In this document: in pieces, positions 35,271 to 46,172 of the stretch
Layout: every line of letters starts with the position of its first letter
How positions within the stretch are numbered: position 1 is the first letter of the stretch
Assembly (NCBI GenBank): GCA_029259915.1
Contig: JAJDED010000015.1
Span: 1 to 64,000 of the forward strand
Reading direction: 5' to 3'
Origin: Planctomycetota bacterium
GTDB taxonomy: Bacteria; Planctomycetota; Planctomycetia; Pirellulales; Lacipirellulaceae
DNA length: 64,000 nt
Notes under the pieces: generated by a model
Told to the model about the DNA's origin: nothing
The model's database searches: none
What the model saw: the letters and a program-made list of their open reading frames with translations, nothing else
Position numbers and translations under genes: made by a program

Positions 35271-36802
35271 GACGTCACTCAAAGATCCTCCGAAGCGGTC
35301 GCGGACGGTTCGCACTGGCGGTATTTGTCGCTTTTGGAAGCTGCTTGAACTGTGGTCCGTCTGCAGCAATCGGCGAGGAAACACCAAGCGGGACATTCCA
35401 AGAGGTCCTTGAATTGGCAGGCATTGAACCCGAGGTCTTTGGAAAGTTCTCTCTTGATAGTCCGGTAAATCAAAACGACTGGCAATTGATCGGGCAGTTG
35501 CTTTATCGCTTAAACCAGTTTCCTGAGTCACAACTCAAAGAGTGGGCCGTCGCGGAGAAACCCGATTTCTGGAATCGGCAGCCGAGTGATGATCTTGGCA
35601 CGCTGGTGATGGTTTCCGCAGTTGTCGAATCGGTGGAGACCGTTCCGCTTCCTGAAGATTTTTCGGCCAGAGAGCAACTGACGACTCTCATCCGTTGCCG
35701 AGCGCGCTCCGAGCAAACCGGCGCATTCTTGCAGGTGCTTGTGCCCCAAGTTCCCCAATCGTGGAAAACAAATGCTCCGCTGAGCGAGCCGGTGCGCTTT
35801 GTCGGCATTCTGCTGCATGCCAATTCGCAGGAACCGCTGCTGCTCACTCGCCATTTGGCCTGGGCTCCGCGAGAAAGAGTTTCCCGAGGCCAACTCCTCT
35901 TGGCAAAACATGGTATGGATGTTTCTTTGTTCGACGAAGTCCGACACCGCCAACCGTTTGTCAAACGCACCGTAAGCCGCGAGGCCGATGCTTTTTATGA
36001 TTGCCTGGCTGCGCTACGCAAAGTCGATCCCGCCGAGCTTGCATCCTTGGTTCAGCAAGACGTTGCCGAAAAATCTGCCCACTGGGCCGCACAAGAGCTA
36101 CAGACCCGACGACGAGAAAAGTCAATTCGCCGACAACTGGCCTCGGACGGTATGAACGGACAACGCGAACCGTTGCAACGGAAGCTTGCAACGGTTCGCC
36201 GAATGCTGGCATTGGGATCCGCCGTACAAAAACAAGCCGAACAAATCCGTTCGTCGGTTGCTCCGTTGTTTCTTCAACCAGAAAAAGAAGTGGGCGAGTT
36301 GGTGCGCATCGAAGGCATTGTCCGACGGGCTGTGCGTGTGTTTTCCGAAAATCGCGATGGCACCGATTTCCTGGATCTGCCAGCAGAGGTTCCACACTAT
36401 TTCGAACTCGACGTGTTTACTCCCGATTCTCAGAACTTGCCCGTGGTCTGCTGCGTAAGTCGATTGCCAGCCGGATTTCCCGAGGGAGACAAAATTCGCG
36501 AGCCGATCCGTGTAGACGGCGTGTTTTTCAAGAGCTGGCGCTACCGCAGTCGGAAGAATCTTTCCCCGGCAGGGGAGACAGGTCGGCAGCAGCAACGGTA
36601 TACTCCGGTGGTGCTGGGCAGTGTGCCGACTCGGCTGGCGGAGGGTATCGAATCTTCGCAACGCTGGGGTTTGTGGGGGGGCGTGACTTTCCTCGCCGCT
36701 CTGGCCGCGGTTTGGGTCGTCATGATCTGTTGGTCACAACGCGACCGCAAACGACGAGCAGCCCAGCAGCCAACAAACTGGAACGATTTTCCAAACACCT
36801 AG
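35267..36802 (+). CDS. Exported or membrane protein with OB-like domains, second of a pair
   Basis: 511 aa. The GTG at 35267 lies inside the previous stop (GTGA overlap), so translation is coupled. A signal or anchor segment (FALAVFVAFGSCLNCG, with Cys) is near residues 14-29 and may be a lipoprotein-like site. Near 370-480 is a domain clearly like that of its neighbour (VRIEGIVRRAV...VSRLPAGFPEGDKIREPIRVDGVFFKSWRYR...YTPVVLGSVPTRL), ending in a span (LWGGVTFLAALAAVWVVMI). A third, weaker copy may sit at about 105-200. Function unknown. Confidence 0.6.
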   Translation: MRRHSKILRSGRGRFALAVFVAFGSCLNCGPSAAIGEETPSGTFQEVLELAGIEPEVFGKFSLDSPVNQNDWQLIGQLLYRLNQFPESQLKEWAVAEKPDFWNRQPSDDLGTLVMVSAVVESVETVPLPEDFSAREQLTTLIRCRARSEQTGAFLQVLVPQVPQSWKTNAPLSEPVRFVGILLHANSQEPLLLTRHLAWAPRERVSRGQLLLAKHGMDVSLFDEVRHRQPFVKRTVSREADAFYDCLAALRKVDPAELASLVQQDVAEKSAHWAAQELQTRRREKSIRRQLASDGMNGQREPLQRKLATVRRMLALGSAVQKQAEQIRSSVAPLFLQPEKEVGELVRIEGIVRRAVRVFSENRDGTDFLDLPAEVPHYFELDVFTPDSQNLPVVCCVSRLPAGFPEGDKIREPIRVDGVFFKSWRYRSRKNLSPAGETGRQQQRYTPVVLGSVPTRLAEGIESSQRWGLWGGVTFLAALAAVWVVMICWSQRDRKRRAAQQPTNWNDFPNT

Positions 36803-36919
36803 TGACCATGGAATTAAGGAATAGTGAATTTCCATGGTCTGCTTCGTGCCTTTGTGGTTAAAAAAACTATCCAAGTAGACTGATGTTTTGTATTGCAGGG
36901 AAAACAACAGGCTAACTCA

Positions 36920-38101
36920 ATGAGAACCCGGTCTCAGCGCCCTTCCAATCCGCAACGCGATCGAATCGTTAAGAACCCCATTCCTTGGTACACGCCACGG
37001 TTTTGGCATGGCATGCGCGCTTCGACTTGGCTGTCCCATTTGGCGCGTAACCGTTTTGCAGTTTCGCCTGCCAAACTGCCCGCGGTGATAAGCATTACGG
37101 GATTTAGCGTACTGAACAGCATCCTCGCCAAGATCGACCAGCTGGCCTTTAGCCGCCAACTGGCGAAGGTCGAACTGGCGGAGCCACCAGTGTTCATACT
37201 AGGACATTGGCGATCGGGAACGACATTTTTGCACGAACTTTTGATTCGCGATTCCCGATTCACGTTTCCGAATACCTACCAATGCTTTGTTCCCCATCAT
37301 TTTGTTTTGTCCGAATCTTGGTTAAGCCCACTAACAACGAAGTTGTTGCCCAGGCGTCGACCTATGGACAATATGGCTGCCGGTTGGCAACGTCCGCAGG
37401 AAGATGAATTCGCGCTGGGCAATTTGGGAGTGCCTTCGCCTTATCTGTCGATGATGTTCCCCCAGCGGGGGTCAGTCTATCCCGAGTATTTAGACTTACA
37501 AGATTTGTCCAACACGCAAAAGCAGGCTTGGCAGCAGGCCATTGCAAATTTTTTCCGCCGACTCGCCTTTCGCGACAACCGGCGAATCGTAGTGAAATCG
37601 CCTCCCCATACTGCGCGGATTCGCGCCTTGCTGGAAATGTTTCCCGAGGCCAAGTTCGTACACATCGTGCGCGATCCCTACGAAGTCTATGCTTCGACAG
37701 TCAATTTGTGGAAATCGCTCAACGAAGTTCAACGTCTGCAAGACATCGGCGACATGTCGTGGATCCACGAGTATGTCATGAATTCGTTCGAGCGGATGTA
37801 CGATGCATTCCAATCGGATTACGAGTTATTAAGCGACGATCAGCTCGTGGAAGTGCGGTACGAAGATCTAGTCGACGATCCCATGGGCCAGTTGCAAGAA
37901 ATTTATTCCCAACTCGATTTGGGGGATTTCGCTTACGCTGAAACAGCGGTCGAAGGCTATCTGGCAGATGTGAAAAATTATCACAAAAATAAGTACCATT
38001 TGGACGAAACAACACGCCGCGAGGTACGCCACCGTTGGGCACCCTACATCGAGCGCTACGGCTACGACAAGCAGCCCGAACCCGTTGCCGTTGGGAGTTA
38101 G
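36920..38101 (+). CDS. Sulfotransferase-family protein
   Basis: 393 aa. The 5'-phosphosulfate-binding loop FILGHWRSGTTFLHELL is near residue 92, and the 3'-phosphate-binding region RDPYEVYASTVNLWKSL follows. EVRYEDLVDDPMGQLQEIY is a further conserved block. PAPS-dependent sulfotransferases of this form add sulfate to sugars or other acceptors. I chose ATG 36920 instead of a TTG at 36893. The stop lies within a 25-bp palindromic repeat. Planctomycetes carry many such genes; the acceptor is unknown. Confidence 0.88.
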   Translation: MRTRSQRPSNPQRDRIVKNPIPWYTPRFWHGMRASTWLSHLARNRFAVSPAKLPAVISITGFSVLNSILAKIDQLAFSRQLAKVELAEPPVFILGHWRSGTTFLHELLIRDSRFTFPNTYQCFVPHHFVLSESWLSPLTTKLLPRRRPMDNMAAGWQRPQEDEFALGNLGVPSPYLSMMFPQRGSVYPEYLDLQDLSNTQKQAWQQAIANFFRRLAFRDNRRIVVKSPPHTARIRALLEMFPEAKFVHIVRDPYEVYASTVNLWKSLNEVQRLQDIGDMSWIHEYVMNSFERMYDAFQSDYELLSDDQLVEVRYEDLVDDPMGQLQEIYSQLDLGDFAYAETAVEGYLADVKNYHKNKYHLDETTRREVRHRWAPYIERYGYDKQPEPVAVGS

Positions 38102-38123
38102 CCGCGATCTTACAGATCACCGG
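38099..38123. repeat. 25-bp palindromic repeat overlapping a stop codon, copy 2
   Basis: TAGCCGCGATCTTACAGATC plus ACCGG; it differs from the copy at 21697 by one base. Here it supplies the stop codon of the sulfotransferase. Confidence 0.75.
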
Positions 38124-38260
38124 TTCGGCCAACTTTGCAATCATCCTCGCAATAGCGAAGTTTATCTTGGCATTGCAGAACACTTGGCTTAAAGTGAAAG
38201 GTTGTCACGGACGCTTTCTCCCCAACCCGGCATAGTCATCTCTCCGAAAGAAGAAAAGCC

Positions 38261-39802
38261 ATGTCATGCCACCACTGCTTGTGGACTGACGACGACCGGT
38301 TCCTGCATTCCTTACAGGCCGAGGCAATGTGTCTATGCAAGTCTCGGCGCCAAGGGGTTACGCTTGTCGGTCTCTTGGCTCTGGTGGTTTTACTGGTGCT
38401 GGCTGCCTCGGTGGCTTACTGGTGGCGTCAGACATCGTCGAGCGGCCAAGCGACGACTGACGCTATTCTCCATACCATGACGCGAGGCAATTTTGTCCTG
38501 GAAGTTATCGAACGGGGAGAAATCCAGTCGGCCGGACTCAACGAAGTCCGTTCGCAGGTGAAAACCAAGAACACCGCAGGCGTAGCAATCCTGAAAATTG
38601 TTCCCGAGGGAACCGAGGTGAAGGAAGGCGATCTTCTTGTGGAACTTGATTCTTCGGTACTCGAAGAAGAACGCACACTTCAACAAATCGCGGTCAACAC
38701 GGTCGAAGCGTTGGTCGTTGAAGCTCGCAACTTGTACGAAACGGCGGTGATCGCCGAGCGGGAGTACATTGAAGGGACCTATGTCCAGGAACGTCAAACG
38801 CTTGAAAGCGAAGTGTTCGTGGCCGAGGAAAACCTGAATCGGGCCAAGGAATATTACGAATACAGTAAAAAATTGGCTGCCAAAGGTTATGTCAACGAAC
38901 TGCAACTGGAGGCGGACGAATTCGCTGTCGAGAAGTCCGCCAAGGAACTAGAAGCGGCGAAAACCAAGTTGCAGGTACTCGACGAGTTTACCAAGGCAAA
39001 AATGATGAAGCAGTTTGAGAGCGACATCACGATTACCAAGGCCAAGTGGGAAGCACAAAAAAATAGCTACGGACTGGAATTAGAAAGACTGGAAGAAATT
39101 GATGATCAAATTGCCAAATGTAGGATTCTTGCCCCCCGCGATGGCACCGTGATCTACGCCCACTCGCGCGATTGGGGGGGCAACAACGATTTCATCGTCG
39201 AAGAAGGGGCAGTCGTGCGTGAGCGCCAAGCAATCATACGCCTGCCCGACCCTGGCTCGATGCAGGTGCAAATCACCATCAACGAATCGCTGATTCAGTA
39301 TGTCAAAGAGGGGATGCCAGCAATGATCAAGCCCGTCGGATTGGGAGACTTGATCCTCAAGGGTAAAGTCAAAACCGTGAACCAATATGCGGAACCCACG
39401 GGCTGGCGCAAAGCAAATGTTAAAGAATATAAAGCCTTTGTAACCATCGAGAATCCTCCGTCAGAATTACGCGCCGGGTTGACCGCTTCGGTTTCCATTC
39501 GGTGTGTACACGTACCCAACGCCCTGCAAGTACCAGTTCAGGCGGTGTATGCCCACGGCAATCAATTTTTTTGCTTCACCTTCGACCAAGGCCAGTGGGA
39601 TGCTCGTACTGTGAAGTGCGGGCCAACCAACGATCGTTTTTTTGTGATTGAAAGTGGGCTAAAAGAAAACGATCGCGTGACATTGAATCCGCGCCGCTAT
39701 CTCAGTGAGGTCACACTGCCGGAACTGCCTCGCGAAAAAAAGCAACTCGCCGTCCCCCAATCCCCAAACGATCCGAAAACCATTGCCACGGAGCAGTCGT
39801 AA
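38261..39802 (+). CDS. HlyD/MacA-type membrane fusion protein
   Basis: 513 aa. One N-terminal span (LVGLLALVVLLVLAASVAYWW, about 34-54) anchors a periplasmic adaptor with a barrel-sandwich hybrid start (KNTAGVAILKIVPEGTEVKEGD) and a long coiled-coil hairpin rich in Glu/Lys/Ala (about 130-270). CRILAPRDGTVIY resumes the lipoyl half, and HVPNALQVPVQAVYAHG the barrel. It is the first gene of a three-gene exporter with the ATPase and permease downstream. The adaptor connects the MacB-like permease to an outer membrane channel that is not in the window. Confidence 0.88.
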   Translation: MSCHHCLWTDDDRFLHSLQAEAMCLCKSRRQGVTLVGLLALVVLLVLAASVAYWWRQTSSSGQATTDAILHTMTRGNFVLEVIERGEIQSAGLNEVRSQVKTKNTAGVAILKIVPEGTEVKEGDLLVELDSSVLEEERTLQQIAVNTVEALVVEARNLYETAVIAEREYIEGTYVQERQTLESEVFVAEENLNRAKEYYEYSKKLAAKGYVNELQLEADEFAVEKSAKELEAAKTKLQVLDEFTKAKMMKQFESDITITKAKWEAQKNSYGLELERLEEIDDQIAKCRILAPRDGTVIYAHSRDWGGNNDFIVEEGAVVRERQAIIRLPDPGSMQVQITINESLIQYVKEGMPAMIKPVGLGDLILKGKVKTVNQYAEPTGWRKANVKEYKAFVTIENPPSELRAGLTASVSIRCVHVPNALQVPVQAVYAHGNQFFCFTFDQGQWDARTVKCGPTNDRFFVIESGLKENDRVTLNPRRYLSEVTLPELPREKKQLAVPQSPNDPKTIATEQS

Positions 39803-40659
39803 AGGTTCGCCGAACTTCCTTGGTATTTTTCACTTTGAATTTCCATATCCCTCCAAATGTTTTCCCTCTTTGTGTCCGTCGTGTCTTAGTGGTTCAATCT
39901 TTACTCGTTGAACTCATCTATCGTGCAAGCTAAAAATCACACTGAAAACCTTGGCAAGGAAAACAGATCGGAACACTCGCTGGCCGCCCGATTGCGGGAT
40001 CTTTCAAAAGACTATGTGCTGAGCGGAGAAACGGTCCACGCGCTGCGCGGCGTGTCGTTTGACGTGCCCCAGGGAGACTTTATTTCGATCATGGGACCGT
40101 CGGGGTCGGGGAAAAGTACGCTGCTAAATCTTCTCGGTTGTCTCGATCGGCCCACCTCGGGCACTTTCTTGTTGGGTGGTGATGATGTTGCCCATATGAA
40201 CGACGATCGTCTTTCCGAAACCCGGGCCTCACGCATCGGTTTTGTATTTCAATCTTACAATCTGCTACCTGCGCTTTCAGTGGTAGAAAATATCGAGGTA
40301 CCGTTGTATTACAGCGGGCAGCTCAACGCCGCTGCTCGCAATCGGTGTGTCGAATTGGCGGAAATGGTCGGTCTTGGCAGCCGTTTGGACCATCGGCCCA
40401 GTGAGCTTTCCGGCGGACAACAACAGCGTGTGGCCATCGCCCGAAGTCTGGTGAACGACCCTCGGTTTATCTTGGCCGACGAGCCGACGGGCAATCTCGA
40501 TTCCGCAACAACCGAAGAGATTCTCGCCCTATTGGCCCAGCTCAATGACGAGGGGCGAACGATTATTATTGTGACCCACGAACCGGACGTGGCACAGCAG
40601 ACGCGTCGCACAATCGTTTTACTCGATGGTCAGATTCTCTCGGACGAAAGGCTGAAACC

Positions 40660-41970
<1,311 letters not shown>

Positions 41971-42469
41971 ACTTGAGAGCGTTGTCCAAACCATAGACGA
42001 GAAGACGAGTTAAGCAGAACGCCCCCTCAGGTACCCTAGGGTAGTTATGCAAAATCCGCAATTCACTTGACCTACTTTGAAGAAGTTGGTTAAACTAGGT
42101 GAGTACGCCGCGGGACGGTTGTCCCCGGGCATGGTTCCAGGCGGGATGCCGCCATTCTGGAAATTGCTAATGTCGAATCCAATTCTGAAGGTTCTCTAAC
42201 CTCAGGATTCCGACACGCACTGCCATCCTAGGTTTTGGCAAATTTTTGCGTTCACTTTCGTTTGACGTCGATAGTCTCGGCGTTTGCCGTCACCCGGTTT
42301 TGCGTGTTGTAACGATTGTGCGGATTACGATCCGCATAAGACTGTTCTTGCGTGACTATGCACGGTTGATACGAGCAATCGCGCAATCAGGATGAAATTG
42401 GGAGCCTAGTTCGCGGTATCCCAAGATATGCCACTACATGATGAATTTTCTTCCTTGGAGATAGACCTC
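41971..42469. other. Long intergenic region before the PEP-CTERM gene
   Basis: About 500 bases without a recognised gene. An inverted repeat TGCGGAT-TACG-ATCCGCA lies at 42319-42336. The ribosome binding site GGAG at 42457-42460 is 9 bases before ATG 42470. Nothing else was recognised. Confidence 0.5.
42319..42336. promoter_or_regulatory. Operator-like inverted repeat
   Basis: TGCGGAT and ATCCGCA are perfect inverted copies with 4 bases between them. It lies about 135 bp before the PEP-CTERM gene and could be a regulator site or a short hairpin. Confidence 0.4.
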
Positions 42470-43198
42470 ATGATTATAGACATACAGTTCAAAAAAATTT
42501 CCTATCTGTGCGCCGCAGTACCACTGCTTCAGCGCACACTCATTCTCTGCATGGTGCTTTTAGTGTTCGCTGCGCCAGCAAACGCCGCAATGATCTATGG
42601 CACATCTGCCGCCGGCGAACTGACCGGATCGCGAACCGTAACCGACCCCGGCTTGACGACTACCGACCCAACCGATTGGGGCGATGCCGTCGTTTCTTGG
42701 GTGATTACTGACAATGGTAATGGAACCTTGCATTACGAGTACACGTTCACCGGGTTCAACAAGCCTGACATCAGCCACGTCGATATCGACATCAGCGACG
42801 ATGCCATTTCTGGCAATGCTCTTGCCGACCCCAATGCGGTGACAGGCGCAACACTCAACGGCAACCTGATCCCAACGAACCTTGTCGAATTCGGCGATTT
42901 CGACGGACTCACCGGATCTGTGAAATTCGATATTAACGACGAGACCTCGACGATTTTGGTTTACGCATTCGACTCGAATCGGTCTCCGGTCTACGGCCAT
43001 CTCGTCGTCAAGGGTGGCCAAGAGCTGCTAACAAACACGGGGCTCACCGATCCAAGCTCAATGGACATTCTCGACTTCATAGCGCGTCCTAACGGAGCCG
43101 TCATCCCGGAACCAAGCGGGATGGTCCTCTTGGCGTGGGCATTTGTTGCCTCCGCTATCGGTCTGAGGCGAAAACCGCTGCGCAGTGCAATCGCCTAA
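42470..43198 (+). CDS. PEP-CTERM-anchored secreted protein
   Basis: 242 aa. A signal peptide at the N-terminus (residues 18-38: VPLLQRTLILCMVLLVFAAPANAA) is cleaved after Ala. The C-terminus VIPEPSGMVLLAWAFVASAIGLRRK is a PEP-CTERM sorting signal. The middle is beta-rich and has the DNGNGTLHYEYTF segment often seen in such cell-surface proteins. No enzyme motif was found. GGAG 9 bases upstream supports ATG 42470 rather than 42428. Confidence 0.82.
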   Translation: MIIDIQFKKISYLCAAVPLLQRTLILCMVLLVFAAPANAAMIYGTSAAGELTGSRTVTDPGLTTTDPTDWGDAVVSWVITDNGNGTLHYEYTFTGFNKPDISHVDIDISDDAISGNALADPNAVTGATLNGNLIPTNLVEFGDFDGLTGSVKFDINDETSTILVYAFDSNRSPVYGHLVVKGGQELLTNTGLTDPSSMDILDFIARPNGAVIPEPSGMVLLAWAFVASAIGLRRKPLRSAIA

Positions 43199-43460
43199 TT
43201 AATTCATTCGCGCTATTTGCAAGCACGTTTCTATGACAAAGCTAACCGTTTTGTCGTCAACCAGAAAAGCGAATCGACCCCGATCGGTCGGTCGCGCGCC
43301 CGTTTCTTCGCATAAGTATGTATTGAGTTGCGCTATTTCGTGATTTCGACTCTTACTGCACGTCCTAAGATGGCTTACGATGCAACTACTCTGCGAATTA
43401 TAAAATCGCCAACATTTCCGGCAGGTACTTTCTCAAAAAATACGATCGAGGTCTACAATT

Positions 43461-44576
43461 ATGCACCGTGTGCTGCTTTTGGGCGCTGGAAAAATTGGTC
43501 GAATGATCGCCCGGCTGTTGGTCGATTCGGGTGACTACGAACTAGTAGTTGCTGACAGAAGCAACGATTCGCTACAACTGCTTGCCGACCAAAGCGGCGC
43601 GGGAACCGTCCAGGTCGACGCAAGTGATGGAGAACAACTCGCCAAGGCAATCAAGGGTTGCGATTCGGTGATCTCCGCATTGAGCTTTCGTTTTAATCCC
43701 CTGATTGCAGAAGTGGCTCTGGAGGCGGGTGCCAATTACTTCGATCTGACCGAAGACGTGGCTACCACGCGTAAGGTGCGAAAGATTGCCGACAGGGCTG
43801 CCCCGGGACAGATTTTCATGCCCCAATGTGGTTTGGCCCCAGGATTTATCTCGATCGTAGCCAACCACCTGTCTAAGTCGTTCGAGAAATTGGAGACCTT
43901 GCGAATGCGCGTCGGTGCACTGCCCCAATTTCCGACCGGAGCACTAAAGTACAATCTCACCTGGTCCACTGACGGATTGATCAACGAATACTGCAATCCG
44001 TGCGAAGCGATCCATTTGGACCAACGACTCGAAGTACTCCCCTTGGAGGGATTCGAACACTTTTCGCTCGACGGCGTCCGCTACGAAGCGTTCAATACCA
44101 GCGGCGGGTTGGGGACCCTGTGTGAATCGCTCGAGGGTAGCATTCGAGAACTCAACTACAAAACGGTCCGCTATCAGGGGCATCGCGATCAGATGTTGCT
44201 CTTGGTCAACGAATTGCGACTCAGCGAGCGGCGCGAATTACTCAAAGACATCTTAGAAAATTCCGTACCCGTTACTTATCAAGATGTCGTGGTCACTTTT
44301 TGTACAGTGACGGGGCAGCAGAATGGCCAATTAGTACAGCAAACCGATGCACGAAAAATTTATCACGAATCGATTGGCAAAGAAAATTGGAGCGCCATCC
44401 AGATCACCACCGCCGCGGGGATTTGCACTGTGCTCGACATGCATGTGACAGATCAACTCCCCGGACAAGGATTTGTGCGACAGGAACAGGTCGATTTCGA
44501 AAAGTTTATTGCCAACCGATTCGGAAAACGCTACGAGTCGCTCAGTGCCACTCGCTTTAGCAGCGGCGCACAGTGA
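43461..44576 (+). CDS. Saccharopine dehydrogenase family protein
   Basis: 371 aa. An N-terminal Rossmann fold (MHRVLLLGAGKIGRMIARLL, GxGxxG at 8-13) is followed by a dimerisation domain with FDLTEDVATTR, MPQCGLAPGFISI (the catalytic region of the family) and WSTDGLINEY. Saccharopine dehydrogenases convert saccharopine to glutamate and aminoadipate semialdehyde, or act in related lysine steps. It is 37 bp upstream of an ALDH7-type dehydrogenase, so the two likely form a lysine catabolism operon. CGAGG precedes ATG 43461. Confidence 0.85.
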   Translation: MHRVLLLGAGKIGRMIARLLVDSGDYELVVADRSNDSLQLLADQSGAGTVQVDASDGEQLAKAIKGCDSVISALSFRFNPLIAEVALEAGANYFDLTEDVATTRKVRKIADRAAPGQIFMPQCGLAPGFISIVANHLSKSFEKLETLRMRVGALPQFPTGALKYNLTWSTDGLINEYCNPCEAIHLDQRLEVLPLEGFEHFSLDGVRYEAFNTSGGLGTLCESLEGSIRELNYKTVRYQGHRDQMLLLVNELRLSERRELLKDILENSVPVTYQDVVVTFCTVTGQQNGQLVQQTDARKIYHESIGKENWSAIQITTAAGICTVLDMHVTDQLPGQGFVRQEQVDFEKFIANRFGKRYESLSATRFSSGAQ

Positions 44577-44613
44577 ATCGCGAGAACTTCCCAATTCTCT
44601 AGGAAACTTCGTA

Positions 44614-46155
44614 ATGAATGCACAACTGCAAGCCGCCTGGAAAGCAATGGGCTGCGAACAAAAGCCGCTGAGCGTGGCGGTTGGTAGAGAATGGATCGCA
44701 GGCAGCGGTGATCCGCTTGCCGTCCGTTCGCCCATCGACGGCAGCACCTTGGCCACGTTCACGTTGGGTGATCCCGACCAAGTGGATCAAGCGATTGACA
44801 AAGCCACAGCCGCTTTCCGCAATTGGCGAACCGTTCCGGCACCCGTACGCGGCGAGTGGGTCCGACGCTTTGGGCAATCAATGCGCACGCACAAAGAAAG
44901 TCTGGCTACGGTCGTCAGTTGGGAAGCAGGGAAGATCTTCTCCGAAGCGCTCGGCGAAGTGCAGGAGATGATCGACATTTGCGATTTTGCCGTGGGGCTG
45001 AGTCGTCAGCTCTATGGCAAAACAATCGCCAGCGAGCGCCCCGGGCACCGGCTGGCAGAGCAATGGCATCCGCTGGGGCCTGTCGGCGTGATCTCGGCTT
45101 TTAATTTTCCTGTGGCGGTGTGGGCGTGGAACGCGGCGATCGGCTGGGTCTGTGGCGATCCGATCGTTTGGAAACCCTCTGAAAAAACACCGCTGTCGGC
45201 CATCGCTTGCCAAACGCTTGTTTCGCAAACTCTCGCGGAGATGCCGGAAATTCCACCCGCGATTTCATGCCTCGTGGTTGGTGGTGCCGATGTGGGGCAG
45301 CGGCTGTCCTCGTCGCCGAAGTTGCCATTGATCTCGGCAACCGGTTCGGTGGCGATGGGTCGCGATGTTGCCGAAACGGTCGCCCGCCGTTTGGGAAAAT
45401 CGCTTTTGGAACTCGGCGGCAACAATGGCATGGTCGTCGCACCGTCGGCCGATTTGGAATTGGCGATCCGATCGATTGTCTTTGCTGCCGTAGGCACTTG
45501 TGGCCAGCGCTGCACGACGTTGCGCCGTCTGATTGCGCATGAATCGATCGCCTCGGCGTTGCGTGACCGTCTTCTTGAAATTTTCGCACACCTATCAATC
45601 GGAAATCCGATGTCCGCAGAGACTTTAGTTGGACCATTGATCGACGAAAATGCCGGCCAGCTTATGGAAGCCGCCCTCGCCGCGGCGAAAGACCAAGGAG
45701 GCACCGTCCACGGCGGAGAACGCGTCACGCAAGGCGTGCCCGCCGGTGGGGTGTATGTCCGCCCTGCCCTTGTCGAAATCGATGCTTCCGCGCCAATTCT
45801 GCAAGAAGAAACATTTGCACCGATTCTCTATCTCATCCGCTATAAAAATCTCGAGGATGCGATTGAACTGCACAACGGCGTGCCGCAAGGGCTCGCTTCG
45901 GCAATCTTGACAAGCGACATCCGCGAGGCGGAGTTGTTTTGCTCTGCAGCCGGTTCGGACTGCGGGATAGTGAACGTGAACATTGGCACCAGCGGCGCGG
46001 AAATCGGCGGTGCGTTCGGCGGCGAAAAAGATACCGGCGGCGGACGTGAGTCGGGAAGCGACGCCTGGAAACAGTACATGCGCCGCGCGACCAACACGAT
46101 CAACTATTCCGACCAACTGCCGCTGGCGCAAGGCATCCGCTTCGACATCGATTGA
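44614..46155 (+). CDS. ALDH7-type aldehyde dehydrogenase (aminoadipate semialdehyde)
   Basis: 513 aa. The NAD-binding segment LISATGSVAMGRDVAE, LLELGGNNGMVVAPSADLEL with the catalytic Glu, and the active-site Cys in GTCGQRCTTLRRL are all present. GNN in the Glu motif and GQRCTT around the Cys are ALDH7 (antiquitin) hallmarks. The enzyme oxidises alpha-aminoadipate semialdehyde to aminoadipate, the step after saccharopine dehydrogenase, so this pair is consistent with a lysine degradation route. AGGA 9 bases upstream fixes ATG 44614; a longer frame from 44473 would overlap the previous gene. Confidence 0.9.
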   Translation: MNAQLQAAWKAMGCEQKPLSVAVGREWIAGSGDPLAVRSPIDGSTLATFTLGDPDQVDQAIDKATAAFRNWRTVPAPVRGEWVRRFGQSMRTHKESLATVVSWEAGKIFSEALGEVQEMIDICDFAVGLSRQLYGKTIASERPGHRLAEQWHPLGPVGVISAFNFPVAVWAWNAAIGWVCGDPIVWKPSEKTPLSAIACQTLVSQTLAEMPEIPPAISCLVVGGADVGQRLSSSPKLPLISATGSVAMGRDVAETVARRLGKSLLELGGNNGMVVAPSADLELAIRSIVFAAVGTCGQRCTTLRRLIAHESIASALRDRLLEIFAHLSIGNPMSAETLVGPLIDENAGQLMEAALAAAKDQGGTVHGGERVTQGVPAGGVYVRPALVEIDASAPILQEETFAPILYLIRYKNLEDAIELHNGVPQGLASAILTSDIREAELFCSAAGSDCGIVNVNIGTSGAEIGGAFGGEKDTGGGRESGSDAWKQYMRRATNTINYSDQLPLAQGIRFDID

Positions 46156-46172
46156 CGTGCTCTCGGAAAATC

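Noticed and set aside
44473..44613. Upstream extension of the ALDH7 gene
   Set aside because: It overlaps the saccharopine dehydrogenase end in another frame. AGGA 9 bases before ATG 44614 gives the normal start.
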